From: Aliarcobacter skirrowii CCUG 10374
Lineage (GTDB): Bacteria > Campylobacterota > Campylobacteria > Campylobacterales > Arcobacteraceae
Assembly (NCBI RefSeq): GCF_003544835.1
Contig: NZ_CP032099.1
Location: forward strand, 1,054,001 to 1,118,000
Length of the DNA stretch: 64,000 bases
Direction: 5' to 3'
Part shown: piece after piece, positions 34,913 to 42,884 of the stretch
Position numbering within the stretch: the stretch's first letter is position 1
How the letters are laid out: every line of letters starts with the position of its first letter
The notes under the pieces: generated by a model
Told to the model about the DNA's origin: nothing
What the model saw: only the letters and a program-made list of their open reading frames with translations
Databases searched by the model: none
Made by a program: the position numbers and the translations under genes

Positions 34913-35541
34913 ACTTGATCAATTTTATTTAAATTATTAAACTTCTCTATGTAGAAATTTGAAACTTCTCTTAACTTTTCATTGTTATAACCGTAAAACT
35001 TCATAGCATTTACATTTGCAGCTTCATAGTCGTTTATACTATCACCTATTAAAACACACTCTTTTGAATTATAGTTATATTTTTCCAATATATTTTTCAC
35101 TAAATCATTTTTAGGTGTTGGAGAGCCTTCTATTGTTTTAAAATACTTACTAATTTCTAATTCTTTACAAAGATAATTGAGCTCTTTTTCATCTGAACCT
35201 GAAACTATATGAAAGTTGTAGTTTTTATAGTTTTTTTCTATAAAATATACTGTTTCATCTATCAAATATTTTTTATTTGTAAGTTCTGCTTTCATAATAG
35301 TAGAAAATCTATTTGCTAGTTCTTGAACTTTTTCATCACTTACATCTTGTCCCAAAAGAGTGTTATAAAAATATCTTATTTTTACATATCTACTCAAACC
35401 ACCATTTAAAGTATGATATCTTACAAGCTTATCTACAATATCTTTATCAAAATCTTTAAATATTTCTCTAAATCCATAATCTCTTATTGGCATACTATCA
35501 AGTATAACTCCATCAAAATCCCAAAATATTGTTTTAATCAA
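34909..35541 (-). CDS. HAD-superfamily phosphatase
   Basis: A 210-residue HAD-IA type hydrolase. The nucleophile motif is IFWDFDGVILDSMP (DxD with the following T/S replaced by a V-I context), a helical cap follows, motif II is FHIVSGSDEK and the acidic motif is CVLIGDSINDYEAA. The start is TTG at 35541 behind GGAGGAG. In this cluster it probably dephosphorylates a sugar phosphate before or after CMP activation. Its 5' end is duplicated at 37509-37594 on the far side of the ATPase/nuclease genes. Confidence 0.85.
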   Translation of the reverse strand: MIKTIFWDFDGVILDSMPIRDYGFREIFKDFDKDIVDKLVRYHTLNGGLSRYVKIRYFYNTLLGQDVSDEKVQELANRFSTIMKAELTNKKYLIDETVYFIEKNYKNYNFHIVSGSDEKELNYLCKELEISKYFKTIEGSPTPKNDLVKNILEKYNYNSKECVLIGDSINDYEAANVNAMKFYGYNNEKLREVSNFYIEKFNNLNKIDQV

Positions 35542-35543
35542 TT
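35458..35543. repeat. 86-bp direct repeat, copy inside the intact HAD gene 5' end
   Basis: This segment covers the TTG start and first 28 codons of the HAD phosphatase gene. It recurs ungapped at 37509-37594 with 82 of 86 bases identical. The two copies enclose the AAA ATPase and PD-(D/E)XK genes and are 2,051 bases apart. Confidence 0.92.
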
Positions 35544-35572
35544 TTCTCCTCCAAAAAAACTATTTTTTATAT

Positions 35573-36106
35573 TTATTTACAAATTAATTTTTTAAAATTA
35601 TCTTTATAAAAATTTATATCTTGAGTGATTATATTGTCATAAAAACCACCAAGATTTTTATTTAGTTCATCTAGCCCAAACCTTATACTATTTGTTTCTA
35701 TATGCCTTGAATCAAAATATCTTCCTATTCTTTGATTTTCAAAAACTACACAAAAAATAAATATATTATCTTTGGGAGTAAACTTTTTTAACATATCTTT
35801 TAAAATATTTGTACCTTTTTCAAATTTTGATTTTATCTCTTTGGATTCAATATATGATGCTTTTTGATACTTAAACTCTACAAAGTAGAATCTTTTATTT
35901 TCCAAATAAATAGCATCTGGAGATGATGGAAGTTTCGATTTATCAAAATTTTCTTTAATATATTTATCAAAATCATAAACATTTAAAGTAGTTTCGTCGT
36001 TACACAAGTATCTATTGTTTGTATCATCATAGCTTGTATTTTTAAAAGTCGATTGATATTTTTTTAGCTTATTTTCTAAAAACTCTTTTAGATTATATTT
36101 ACTCAT
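35573..36106 (-). CDS. small PD-(D/E)XK-like nuclease partner of the AAA ATPase
   Basis: A 177-residue protein of no family I can name. Its centre has SSPDAIYLENKRFYFVEFKY: Asp64, Glu77 and Lys79 fit the PD-x(n)-(D/E)xK catalytic core of restriction-like endonucleases, with the expected beta-hairpin spacing. Upstream helices carry candidate acidic residues. A later strand, FIFCVVFENQR, could be the core's fourth strand. The ATG overlaps the ATPase gene stop by eight bases, so the two are translationally coupled. A role as the cutting effector of an ATPase-controlled defence pair is an inference. Confidence 0.65.
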   Translation of the reverse strand: MSKYNLKEFLENKLKKYQSTFKNTSYDDTNNRYLCNDETTLNVYDFDKYIKENFDKSKLPSSPDAIYLENKRFYFVEFKYQKASYIESKEIKSKFEKGTNILKDMLKKFTPKDNIFIFCVVFENQRIGRYFDSRHIETNSIRFGLDELNKNLGGFYDNIITQDINFYKDNFKKLICK

Positions 36107-37385
36107 CTAACAATATTTCCATATCCATCTGCCTAAAAATCTCAAAAGGTTCTTCAAGAGTTTTAAAAATATCTTCTAGTCTGTTTCTTGGTTCTATTAT
36201 GCTATTTTCTGCTAAATAAAAATTTGTATTCTCTTCTAAATTTTCTGAATCACTATATCTTTTTATAGCTTCTATCATATATGGACTATGTGAAGCTATT
36301 AAAATTTTTACTCCATTTTTTGCCAATGTTACAAGAACTTTTGCATATTTTAGTTGCCATTTTGGGTGCAGATGATTTTCTGGTTCATCTATTATCAAAA
36401 TAGAATTTTGATTTAATATATCATTTTCTAAAAGAAGCTGTAATATACCAAAAGATTTTATACCACTTGCTGTATTTTTTATAGAGATAGCTTTCTCATT
36501 TTTACTATAAATAAAATCTCTTTGTTTATTATCATAAACTATATTTCCATCTATAATCTTTTGAATCTCTTTTAAGATAGTATCTTCAAATTCATCATTT
36601 AAAAATATAGAAAAAGATATTTTTTTAAGCTTGTCAAACAAATCTTTTGTATGTAAAGTAGTATATGGAATACCTAATCTTTCTATACTTCTTTTATTTA
36701 AACTAAGTCCTGATTGGCTTCTTATAAGTAAATCATGGTTGTTTAGTATAAGTGGAGTTTCTATAAATGTTGCATCTTTTAGCTGTATTGGTTCAACATC
36801 TTTTATAAGAGATAATTTATTGTCTTTGCTTATTCTTATATTAATTAACTCTAAACTATTTTCCAAAAGAGTTATTTGCCCATCTTCTTTACCATTAAAA
36901 AGAATACTTGAATCAAATTCAGAAAAAAAAGCTTTATTTAATGCACTTTCAATATATTTTTTCTCATCTTCTGGCTCATCTTTTATAATATATATTTCTT
37001 TTAAAACTTTTTCTATTTTTTCAATATCTTTTAAATCAGATTTATCTCTAACTGTTAATATTAACTCTTCTAGCTTTAAAAGTTTCTCTTCTAGTGTATA
37101 TTCATCTAAAATTAAAAAATATATATCTTCTGTATTTTTTAAAACTGTATTATGTGCTAAAATATTTCTAACAAAGAAAAAAAGATTGTCTAATCTCTCT
37201 TTTAATTTATGCTCTTTTGATTCTTGTAACTCATCTTTGTATTTATTTATAGCTTTTATGATACAAAATATAACTTTACCAATAGTGCTTTTCCCATTGT
37301 CATTTTCACCAGCAATAAGAGTCAAAGAGTTTAGATTAAGCTCTGCTTTTTCCAACATTCCTATATTTTTAAGTTTTATTTGCAT
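36099..37385 (-). CDS. AAA (OLD/RecF-like, AAA_15/AAA_21 type) ATPase
   Basis: A 428-residue SMC/ABC-type ATPase. Walker A is GENDNGKST (residues 26-34), and a long helical insertion occupies about residues 45-150. The ABC signature-like segment is NTASGIKSFGILQLLL, Walker B with D-loop is LIIDEPENHLHPKWQ, and the H-switch is LIASHSPYMIEAI. No TOPRIM or nuclease domain is fused; the nuclease-like partner is the next gene. This domain set is that of OLD, PtuA and AriA-type defence ATPases. The module sits between duplicated 5' ends of the HAD gene and starts about 120 bases from the repeat. Confidence 0.82.
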   Translation of the reverse strand: MQIKLKNIGMLEKAELNLNSLTLIAGENDNGKSTIGKVIFCIIKAINKYKDELQESKEHKLKERLDNLFFFVRNILAHNTVLKNTEDIYFLILDEYTLEEKLLKLEELILTVRDKSDLKDIEKIEKVLKEIYIIKDEPEDEKKYIESALNKAFFSEFDSSILFNGKEDGQITLLENSLELINIRISKDNKLSLIKDVEPIQLKDATFIETPLILNNHDLLIRSQSGLSLNKRSIERLGIPYTTLHTKDLFDKLKKISFSIFLNDEFEDTILKEIQKIIDGNIVYDNKQRDFIYSKNEKAISIKNTASGIKSFGILQLLLENDILNQNSILIIDEPENHLHPKWQLKYAKVLVTLAKNGVKILIASHSPYMIEAIKRYSDSENLEENTNFYLAENSIIEPRNRLEDIFKTLEEPFEIFRQMDMEILLDE

Positions 37386-37469
37386 TTTTTCTCTTTATTA
37401 TTGTGTTTTATCGTAATTTTTAGAAAAGATTATATATAAAATTAACTTAGTTTCATAGTATTATTGTGG

Positions 37470-37592
37470 TTAAACATAAAAATGTAATTTTATTTTCCTA
37501 AACTCTTCAAATATTTCTCTAAATCCATAATCTCGTATTGGCATACTATCAAGTATTACAACATCAAAATCCCAAAATATTGTTTTAATCAA
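37470..37592 (-). pseudogene. truncated relic of the HAD phosphatase gene (5' end only)
   Basis: A 40-codon frame beginning with the same TTG as the intact gene and reading LIKTIFWDFDVVILDSMPIR, then DYGFREIFEEF before losing similarity and stopping. The catalytic-loop Gly after FD is changed to Val and the GGAGGAG ribosome site is lost. It lies 55 bases after the cytidylyltransferase gene, where the intact HAD gene would be expected to follow. This marks the original junction before the ATPase/nuclease pair was inserted. Confidence 0.85.
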
Positions 37593-37594
37593 TT
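37509..37594. repeat. 86-bp direct repeat, truncated upstream copy
   Basis: This segment matches 35458-35543 at 82 of 86 positions. Weaker similarity continues a few codons further into the gene (REIFEEF versus REIFKDF). The four differences include one that changes the HAD loop glycine. Confidence 0.92.
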
Positions 37595-37647
37595 CCTAAT
37601 CATATTTATTAAACTTTATATGTAATGCACAAAGTTAGTAAACATTT

Positions 37648-38358
37648 TCATAAATTCTTTTCTATCCAATTTTCGCACTCTTTTAAATCTTCAATTGTAT
37701 GCACATCAAAACATCTATCCACAAAAATTGGTTTAGTATTATTACCTAAAAAGATCCAAGGTTTTTGACCATTTTTACTATAGAGAGAGTTTTTCATATT
37801 TAAAATCCAAAAATTGTGACATAAAAAATAGCAAGGCTCTAACTCTTGTCTATTTGTAGATACTTCCATATCTGAAAAATCAAAAAATGTATCTAAACTA
37901 CCATTTTCATTAAGTTTTTTTGCCCTATATGGGTGATGATCTTGTTCTTGATATACAGGGACTACTGAAGTTATAGATTCATCATTTAGTATTTGATTTA
38001 TACCTTTTTCTATCCACTTACTTTTAACTGTTGCAGAATTTGCTAAAAACACTATCAAAATATCTGGTTCTAAGTTGTCTTTTTCTTTCATATATTCAAC
38101 TGCGTGAAGTATGGCATCCATATGTTTTGCAGTTGGACTTGCAAGCTCATCTGGTCTTTTTATTTTTTTATACCCCAAATCGTATGCTATATCCAATATT
38201 TTATCATCATCACTACTTACATAAAAATGATTTATAGATTTTACATTTTTTGCAGCATTTGCAGGATAACTAATCAAAGGCTTACCTAAAACAGGTAAGA
38301 TATTTTTATCAGAAAGAGTGTTATTCCCTCTTCCTGTTAAAAGTGCTACTATATTCAT
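37648..38358 (-). CDS. CMP-sugar (acylneuraminate-type) cytidylyltransferase
   Basis: A 236-residue NeuA/KdsB-like enzyme: VALLTGRGNNTLSDKNILPVLGKPLISYP has the CTP-binding loop with Arg and Lys. VSSDDDKILDIA follows, and then IVFLANSATVKSKWIEKGI replaces the usual LLQPTSPLR motif. It should activate an acidic sugar as its CMP derivative. The substitution of LQPTSP by FLANSAT is unusual for sialic-type enzymes and hints at a different sugar. It overlaps the epimerase gene by four bases. Confidence 0.78.
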   Translation of the reverse strand: MNIVALLTGRGNNTLSDKNILPVLGKPLISYPANAAKNVKSINHFYVSSDDDKILDIAYDLGYKKIKRPDELASPTAKHMDAILHAVEYMKEKDNLEPDILIVFLANSATVKSKWIEKGINQILNDESITSVVPVYQEQDHHPYRAKKLNENGSLDTFFDFSDMEVSTNRQELEPCYFLCHNFWILNMKNSLYSKNGQKPWIFLGNNTKPIFVDRCFDVHTIEDLKECENWIEKNL

Positions 38359-39281
38359 ATCAAAACTTCCTTTGCATATATGTACATTTTTTCTAATCCA
38401 TCTTTCAAATCAGTCTTTGGTGTCCAACCCAAACTTTTTAGTTTTGTTGCATTTGCTTTTGAGCCAAACTGATCCCCTTCATGAGAGCCTATATTTGTGA
38501 TCTTAAATTGACTTTTTGATTTATCATTGACTTCTATTATCAAATCAATTAATTCTTTTACAGTAGTTGCTTCTTCTGAACCCACATTATAAACTTGACC
38601 ATCTGTAATACTATCAAGTCCAAGTATTAAAGCATCAACTACATCATCTATATAGACAAAATCTCTATATCTTTCAAAAGAACCAGTAACTTTTATCTCC
38701 TCTGAAATAATCGATTGAGCCATAAATATACTTGCCATACCTTGTCTTAGGTTTGACATATCTTGTCCTGGACCATAGACATTAAATAGTCTAAAAATAG
38801 TACTTTCTATACCAAAGTACTTAAACATATTGATATAGTACTCACCTGCCACTTTTGATACTCCATAGTTTGACAAAGGTGTTTGAATATCACTCTCTTT
38901 GATCTTTCCTTCTTTATTTCCATAAGTTGCCATAGATGATGTGAAAATAATCTTTTTTGCTTTGCATTTTCTTGCATAGTTACAAATATTTAGTGTACCT
39001 TTTACATTTGTATCAACATCTAGTTCTGGCTCTTCTTGAGAGATTGCACTTGCAGTTTGAGCAGCTAAATGAAATATATAGTCAAATTCTAAATGCTCAA
39101 TTTTTTTAAAGTTTTCATAACTTCTAATATCTAAACTATATTTAGCAAAACCATCATGTAAAGATGTAAACTTTTTTTCTAAATCTATAATTGTTACATC
39201 ATGATTTAAAATTTTTAATTTTTTAGCAAGTGCAGTTCCTATAAATCCTGCACCACCAGTTATAAGTACACTAGACATCAA
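38355..39281 (-). CDS. NAD-dependent sugar-nucleotide epimerase/dehydratase
   Basis: A 308-residue extended SDR enzyme: VLITGGAGFIGTALAKKL is the NAD-binding start, FHLAAQTASAISQEEPELDV and FTSSMATYGNKEGK the active-site Ser region, and YGVSKVAGEYY the YxxxK pair. RLFNVYGPGQDMSNLRQG completes the GalE/WbpP-like pattern. It may epimerise, dehydrate or reduce the nucleotide or free sugar in the CMP-sugar segment. It overlaps the neighbouring cytidylyltransferase genes on both sides, so these genes are clearly one operon. Confidence 0.85.
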   Translation of the reverse strand: MMSSVLITGGAGFIGTALAKKLKILNHDVTIIDLEKKFTSLHDGFAKYSLDIRSYENFKKIEHLEFDYIFHLAAQTASAISQEEPELDVDTNVKGTLNICNYARKCKAKKIIFTSSMATYGNKEGKIKESDIQTPLSNYGVSKVAGEYYINMFKYFGIESTIFRLFNVYGPGQDMSNLRQGMASIFMAQSIISEEIKVTGSFERYRDFVYIDDVVDALILGLDSITDGQVYNVGSEEATTVKELIDLIIEVNDKSKSQFKITNIGSHEGDQFGSKANATKLKSLGWTPKTDLKDGLEKMYIYAKEVLI

Positions 39282-39918
39282 ACTCCTTTCTAAAGTATAT
39301 AGAGATCATCTCTTTTGCTATAGTATAATCATGAACATCTTTTATCTCACTAGCTACAAAAGAATCTACTTCATAAAATTCAGGATTATTTGATAAAAGA
39401 TTTTTAGATTGTAGTGCTATATCTTTTTTGATTATATAACAGCCATTTGTCATGATATAAATAGGTTCTACATCTTTTCTTGATATAAAATCATCGCTAA
39501 AGTTTAGCTTGTGGTTATCAAAAAATATATACTCTTTTTTCTTCTCTACAGATACTAATGAACTTAAAGCTTCAGTTTGATATTTCTCATACATAGTTTT
39601 ATAAACATTAGCACTCATAAAAGGAGAAGTTGTATTTATCCAAATAATATCAGTAGTATCTACTTTATCTATAGTTTCAACTAGCATATCTTGATAATTA
39701 AGTCCTGTTTTTCGTTTAATAAAATTCACTTCTTCTTTTTCTGCAATTTCTTCTATTATCTCACTATCAGAACTTATATATATTTGAGACGATGAAGCAA
39801 ACTCTTTGCATTGTGATATTTTCCACTCTAAAAGTGTAGTATCTCCAAATGGGGCTAAATCGCCTAGTTTATGATACTTATTTGTTTCCTGAGCAGGTAT
39901 TATTATAGCAAAAATCAT
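39271..39918 (-). CDS. second cytidylyltransferase-like nucleotidyltransferase
   Basis: A 215-residue GT-A-fold protein similar in outline to CMP-sugar synthetases: FAIIIPAQETNKYHKLGDLAPFGDTTLLEWKI opens it, where the usual AR.GSKRLPGKN loop is much altered. IYISSDSEIIEEIAEKEEV and DIIWINTTSPFMS (the LQPTSPL equivalent) follow. The altered first loop raises the question whether it still binds CTP. It overlaps the HpcH-type aldolase gene by one base. Two such genes in one cluster suggest either two activated sugars or one non-catalytic paralogue. Confidence 0.7.
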   Translation of the reverse strand: MIFAIIIPAQETNKYHKLGDLAPFGDTTLLEWKISQCKEFASSSQIYISSDSEIIEEIAEKEEVNFIKRKTGLNYQDMLVETIDKVDTTDIIWINTTSPFMSANVYKTMYEKYQTEALSSLVSVEKKKEYIFFDNHKLNFSDDFISRKDVEPIYIMTNGCYIIKKDIALQSKNLLSNNPEFYEVDSFVASEIKDVHDYTIAKEMISIYFRKEFDV

Positions 39919-40688
39919 TACATTCTCCTTTTTAGTTCTGTTAGTCTAGCTATTTCAGAGCCTATCTGAACATCACTAAACTCTTTTTTTGATAGAATAT
40001 AGAGCTCTTCAAATTTTAAAGCTTCTTTTATAGCATTTTCTTTTTCCAAAAATGATTTTGTAGGAAGAATTACTTTTCTAGTTTCTAGTTTGTAGATAAT
40101 CTCTTTTAGGTCTGTATATTCTGTATTTATTTTTTCAATAGTTTTAGCCGAAGTACTTCCACCTACTGTGAAAGTTAAATTTGCATTTTTTACTTTTTTA
40201 CCTATATTTTGTAAAAGCTCAAAAGTAAAATTACTATCAGGCTTTATCTCTGTATTAAAATATGAAGCTGTTAAATCTGAACGACCTATTGTGACATTGT
40301 CAAATTTACCATTTGCAAATTCTAGTATCTCATCCAGTTGTTCCATAGCATTTTTTGTCTCAAGGTTAAGAGTAGTATGTACTTTATGGTCGCCATAGAC
40401 TTTTTTTAAGCTATCATAAAATTTTTTTGCTCCAAACTTACTTTCAACCATGGGGGCGATAAGTCCGTCCACATCTATCTCTAAAGCATCTTTTATATCT
40501 CGTACAGCTTCTACTCCACCAATCTTGAGATAAAGTTTCACACCTGCTTTTGATGTAAGTCTTCTAAGCCTCATAAGATCTCTAAAAGATGAGCCTTCTG
40601 CTTCAAATTCTGCTTTTATACCTTGTAAATCATAATTATCTTTAAGAAAACAAAGTTGTTCATAAAGATTTTTTTCTAAATTATACAA
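39918..40688 (-). CDS. HpcH/HpaI aldolase / citrate lyase-like enzyme
   Basis: A 256-residue TIM-barrel protein with MRLRRLTSKAGVKLYLKIGG, DIDGLIAPMVESKFGAKKF-like spacing (the Glu metal ligand in MVESKFG), TTLNLETKNAMEQLDEIL and NVTIGRSDLTASYF. These are the metal and pyruvate-binding positions of the HpcH/HpaI family. It would join or split a pyruvate or acetyl unit on an aldehyde and could build an acidic sugar chain. The start is TTG at 40688 behind AAGGAG, just inside the end of a truncated aldolase relic. Its natural substrate is unknown. Confidence 0.8.
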   Translation of the reverse strand: MYNLEKNLYEQLCFLKDNYDLQGIKAEFEAEGSSFRDLMRLRRLTSKAGVKLYLKIGGVEAVRDIKDALEIDVDGLIAPMVESKFGAKKFYDSLKKVYGDHKVHTTLNLETKNAMEQLDEILEFANGKFDNVTIGRSDLTASYFNTEIKPDSNFTFELLQNIGKKVKNANLTFTVGGSTSAKTIEKINTEYTDLKEIIYKLETRKVILPTKSFLEKENAIKEALKFEELYILSKKEFSDVQIGSEIARLTELKRRM

Positions 40689-40779
40689 TTATTACTCCTT
40701 GTATTTTATAAGTAAGTTTCGCACTGTTTATATACCCACCATCTCTTAGAGTACAGTCTAATATTTGTATTTTATTCAC
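40681..40779 (-). pseudogene. 5' relic of a DRE-TIM-type aldolase gene
   Basis: A 32-codon frame from GTG at 40779 reads VNKIQILDCTLRDGGYIN and then diverges and stops at the next gene's start. ILDCTLRDGGY is the hallmark N-terminus of DRE-TIM metallolyases (HMG-CoA lyase, 4-hydroxy-2-oxovalerate aldolase and relatives), which are 250-500 residues long. Everything after the first strand has been deleted. The GTG overlaps the stop of the KAP NTPase gene. The original enzyme probably worked with the HpcH-type aldolase next to it. Confidence 0.8.
40759..40778. repeat. short direct repeat of the aldolase start (downstream copy)
   Basis: Twenty bases at the aldolase start match 42903-42922 at 17 positions. 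Aligned codons read (V/M)NKIQIL here and (L/M)NEIQIL there, two of the three differences being synonymous. The copies lie on either side of the KAP NTPase gene. Confidence 0.6.
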
Positions 40780-42877
40780 TTTTACTTTCCTCTTTTAATA
40801 CTAATTTCAACTCTTTTCCAAAGTAATTGTGTAAAGAATAATCTTCTTTTTGAAGTTTATATTCTGTACTATCATCTATAATATTATCTATTTCTATACT
40901 ATATTTTTTTAAAAATTCATTTATCTCTTCAAAATATAATATTTCTATCAATACTTTTCCTAAATCTATTTTTAATTTTTCATAAAATTTATCATAAATT
41001 AATTTTCTAATATCATCTGCTAAATCTTTATTTTTCAAAACAATATTTTGAAAGAAAAATCTATCATCAAACAGTTCATTTAAGATATTTACAATATCAT
41101 CTTTTTCTTTTTTCTCTAACAAATAGTCAAAATATTTTTCTAATAATACTTTAATAGTATTTTTATTTATAAGTAATTCTACTCTTGGAAATGGGTTAAA
41201 CTCTTGAAATATTTTATTTATAAATACTTTAAATATATCATCATCTTCTTTTAGATTTAAAAGTTTATCTATATTTTCATCTTTTACTAATGTATCAAGA
41301 TAGTATCTTTTTATTACAATTTTTTCTAGTATTTCTTCATAGTTTAGGTTATTTTTATTTTTTATTATTATCTCAATAACTTTGCCTAGAAGCTCTTGCT
41401 TTTTTTCATTATAATTATAAACATATGTTAAGAAATTATCTAAAAATTTTGATTTATGCTCTTTTAATTCTAGTTTTTTTAGATAATTATGGATAATTGT
41501 AAAATCTTCTAATATATTTTCAAATATCTTATTGCTTATATCATAATCATTTATTTTGTAGTTTTTGTATATCTCTAGATAAAGTTCATCAAAAGTTGAT
41601 AAATGAGATTTTAGCAGTTTTAGTAAATTTTCAGTTTCTTTTGAAATATTTTCTAAGTATTTTTCATCTTTTATATTGATTAGTTGTAAAATACCCAACA
41701 AATTATTTTGAGTGATTAAGTAATTATAATCTTTAAAATTCATAGACTTTATAATATTTATAATATATATAAATCTAAAAGATATAAATACTTTCCAATC
41801 ATCTCCATGTGTATTTTTTAGGTGTTTTACAAAATTGTATGTTTCATTGAAACTACTTTTAATAACTCTAAATGTAGGCACTATTTCCAAAATATTTTTT
41901 TCATAATGATTTGCAAAAGAACCTTGATTTAAAAGTAAATTTGTAAATTCTTCATTTGAAATAAAATTTTTAGTTTTTGGGAAAATATAATTTTTAAAAT
42001 ATCTTAAAATATCGTTTTTGTCTATTGGGGCTAACTGATATTTCATATTAAAAATTTTATGTATATACTCAATGTCCAGATTTTCTATTTTTTCTATTTG
42101 TTCTAAATCAAGTGCTGTTATTGTAACAATATTATCAAACGATGCTGTATATCGAATAATTTTAAATATATCTACAATCTCTTTGCTGTCGTGAAGTCTA
42201 TCTACTTCATCGATTAGCAGTAGTATTTTTTTATCTTTAAGAGTTTTTTTCAACAAAATATTAAATCTATCTTGTGAGTTTTTTATTGTTTGTTCAAAAG
42301 GAAGTGTAATAACAAAATCACTTTTTGATATATATTTTGAAGATAATCTAAAATAGTTTGAAAACAATAAAGATTCAAATAGATTTTTAAACCATAAAAT
42401 CTTGTTTTCTTTGAATAGAATATTGTCTATCTCTTTTTTTATCTCATTTAAAAGATTATTACTATTTTCTAGTTGCCAAGTATTTAAATATATTGTGTGA
42501 TATTTTTGTTCTAGTTCTTTTTTGATAGCTTTGAGAGTTGAACTTTTACCAGCTCCCCAAGGTGCTGTTAATGCAATAGAGAAAAACTTATCTGATTTAT
42601 GACTATCTAGTATTTGTAAAATAGGTTCGATTTTATCTTTTTGTAGGTCATAATATTCTTCATCATCTAACATTTCACTATCATTAGTTTTATTTTTAAT
42701 ATTTTCATTTCCACTACACAAAAATTTATATATAAAATAAATAATAATTGAAAATATTGAAGAATAAATTATTATCTCTTTTATATAAAATGGATTATTA
42801 AGAAAATAATTTATTGTTTCTTTTATAAATAGAAGTAGAATAATTAAAATAAATAATTTAATAAATAGTGTTTTCAT
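40772..42877 (-). CDS. membrane-anchored KAP-family P-loop NTPase
   Basis: A 701-residue protein. Two hydrophobic helices near the N-terminus (about residues 4-19 and 35-54) are followed by the NTPase: Walker A APWGAGKSS (Lys111), TIYLNTWQLENSNNL (the conserved Trp segment of KAP proteins) and Walker B ILLLIDEVDRLHDSKEI. TITALDLEQIEKI is the sensor region. KAP NTPases typically carry membrane helices inserted near the P-loop; here they lie before it. The C-terminal 350 residues are helical and unrecognised. Related proteins occur in phage-defence settings. It has no obvious role in sugar synthesis. Confidence 0.82.
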   Translation of the reverse strand: MKTLFIKLFILIILLLFIKETINYFLNNPFYIKEIIIYSSIFSIIIYFIYKFLCSGNENIKNKTNDSEMLDDEEYYDLQKDKIEPILQILDSHKSDKFFSIALTAPWGAGKSSTLKAIKKELEQKYHTIYLNTWQLENSNNLLNEIKKEIDNILFKENKILWFKNLFESLLFSNYFRLSSKYISKSDFVITLPFEQTIKNSQDRFNILLKKTLKDKKILLLIDEVDRLHDSKEIVDIFKIIRYTASFDNIVTITALDLEQIEKIENLDIEYIHKIFNMKYQLAPIDKNDILRYFKNYIFPKTKNFISNEEFTNLLLNQGSFANHYEKNILEIVPTFRVIKSSFNETYNFVKHLKNTHGDDWKVFISFRFIYIINIIKSMNFKDYNYLITQNNLLGILQLINIKDEKYLENISKETENLLKLLKSHLSTFDELYLEIYKNYKINDYDISNKIFENILEDFTIIHNYLKKLELKEHKSKFLDNFLTYVYNYNEKKQELLGKVIEIIIKNKNNLNYEEILEKIVIKRYYLDTLVKDENIDKLLNLKEDDDIFKVFINKIFQEFNPFPRVELLINKNTIKVLLEKYFDYLLEKKEKDDIVNILNELFDDRFFFQNIVLKNKDLADDIRKLIYDKFYEKLKIDLGKVLIEILYFEEINEFLKKYSIEIDNIIDDSTEYKLQKEDYSLHNYFGKELKLVLKEESKSE

Positions 42878-42884
42878 GGTTTAA

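Noticed and set aside
36631-37416. 261-codon open frame antisense to the AAA ATPase gene
   Set aside because: Its length is striking, but the product is a Ser/Phe/Ile-rich string without motifs, as expected opposite a Lys/Glu/Asp-rich coding strand; the ATPase frame has clear Walker motifs.
37386-37469. Small gene between the AAA ATPase and the HAD relic
   Set aside because: Only short frames without ribosome sites are present; the stretch more likely holds the ATPase promoter.
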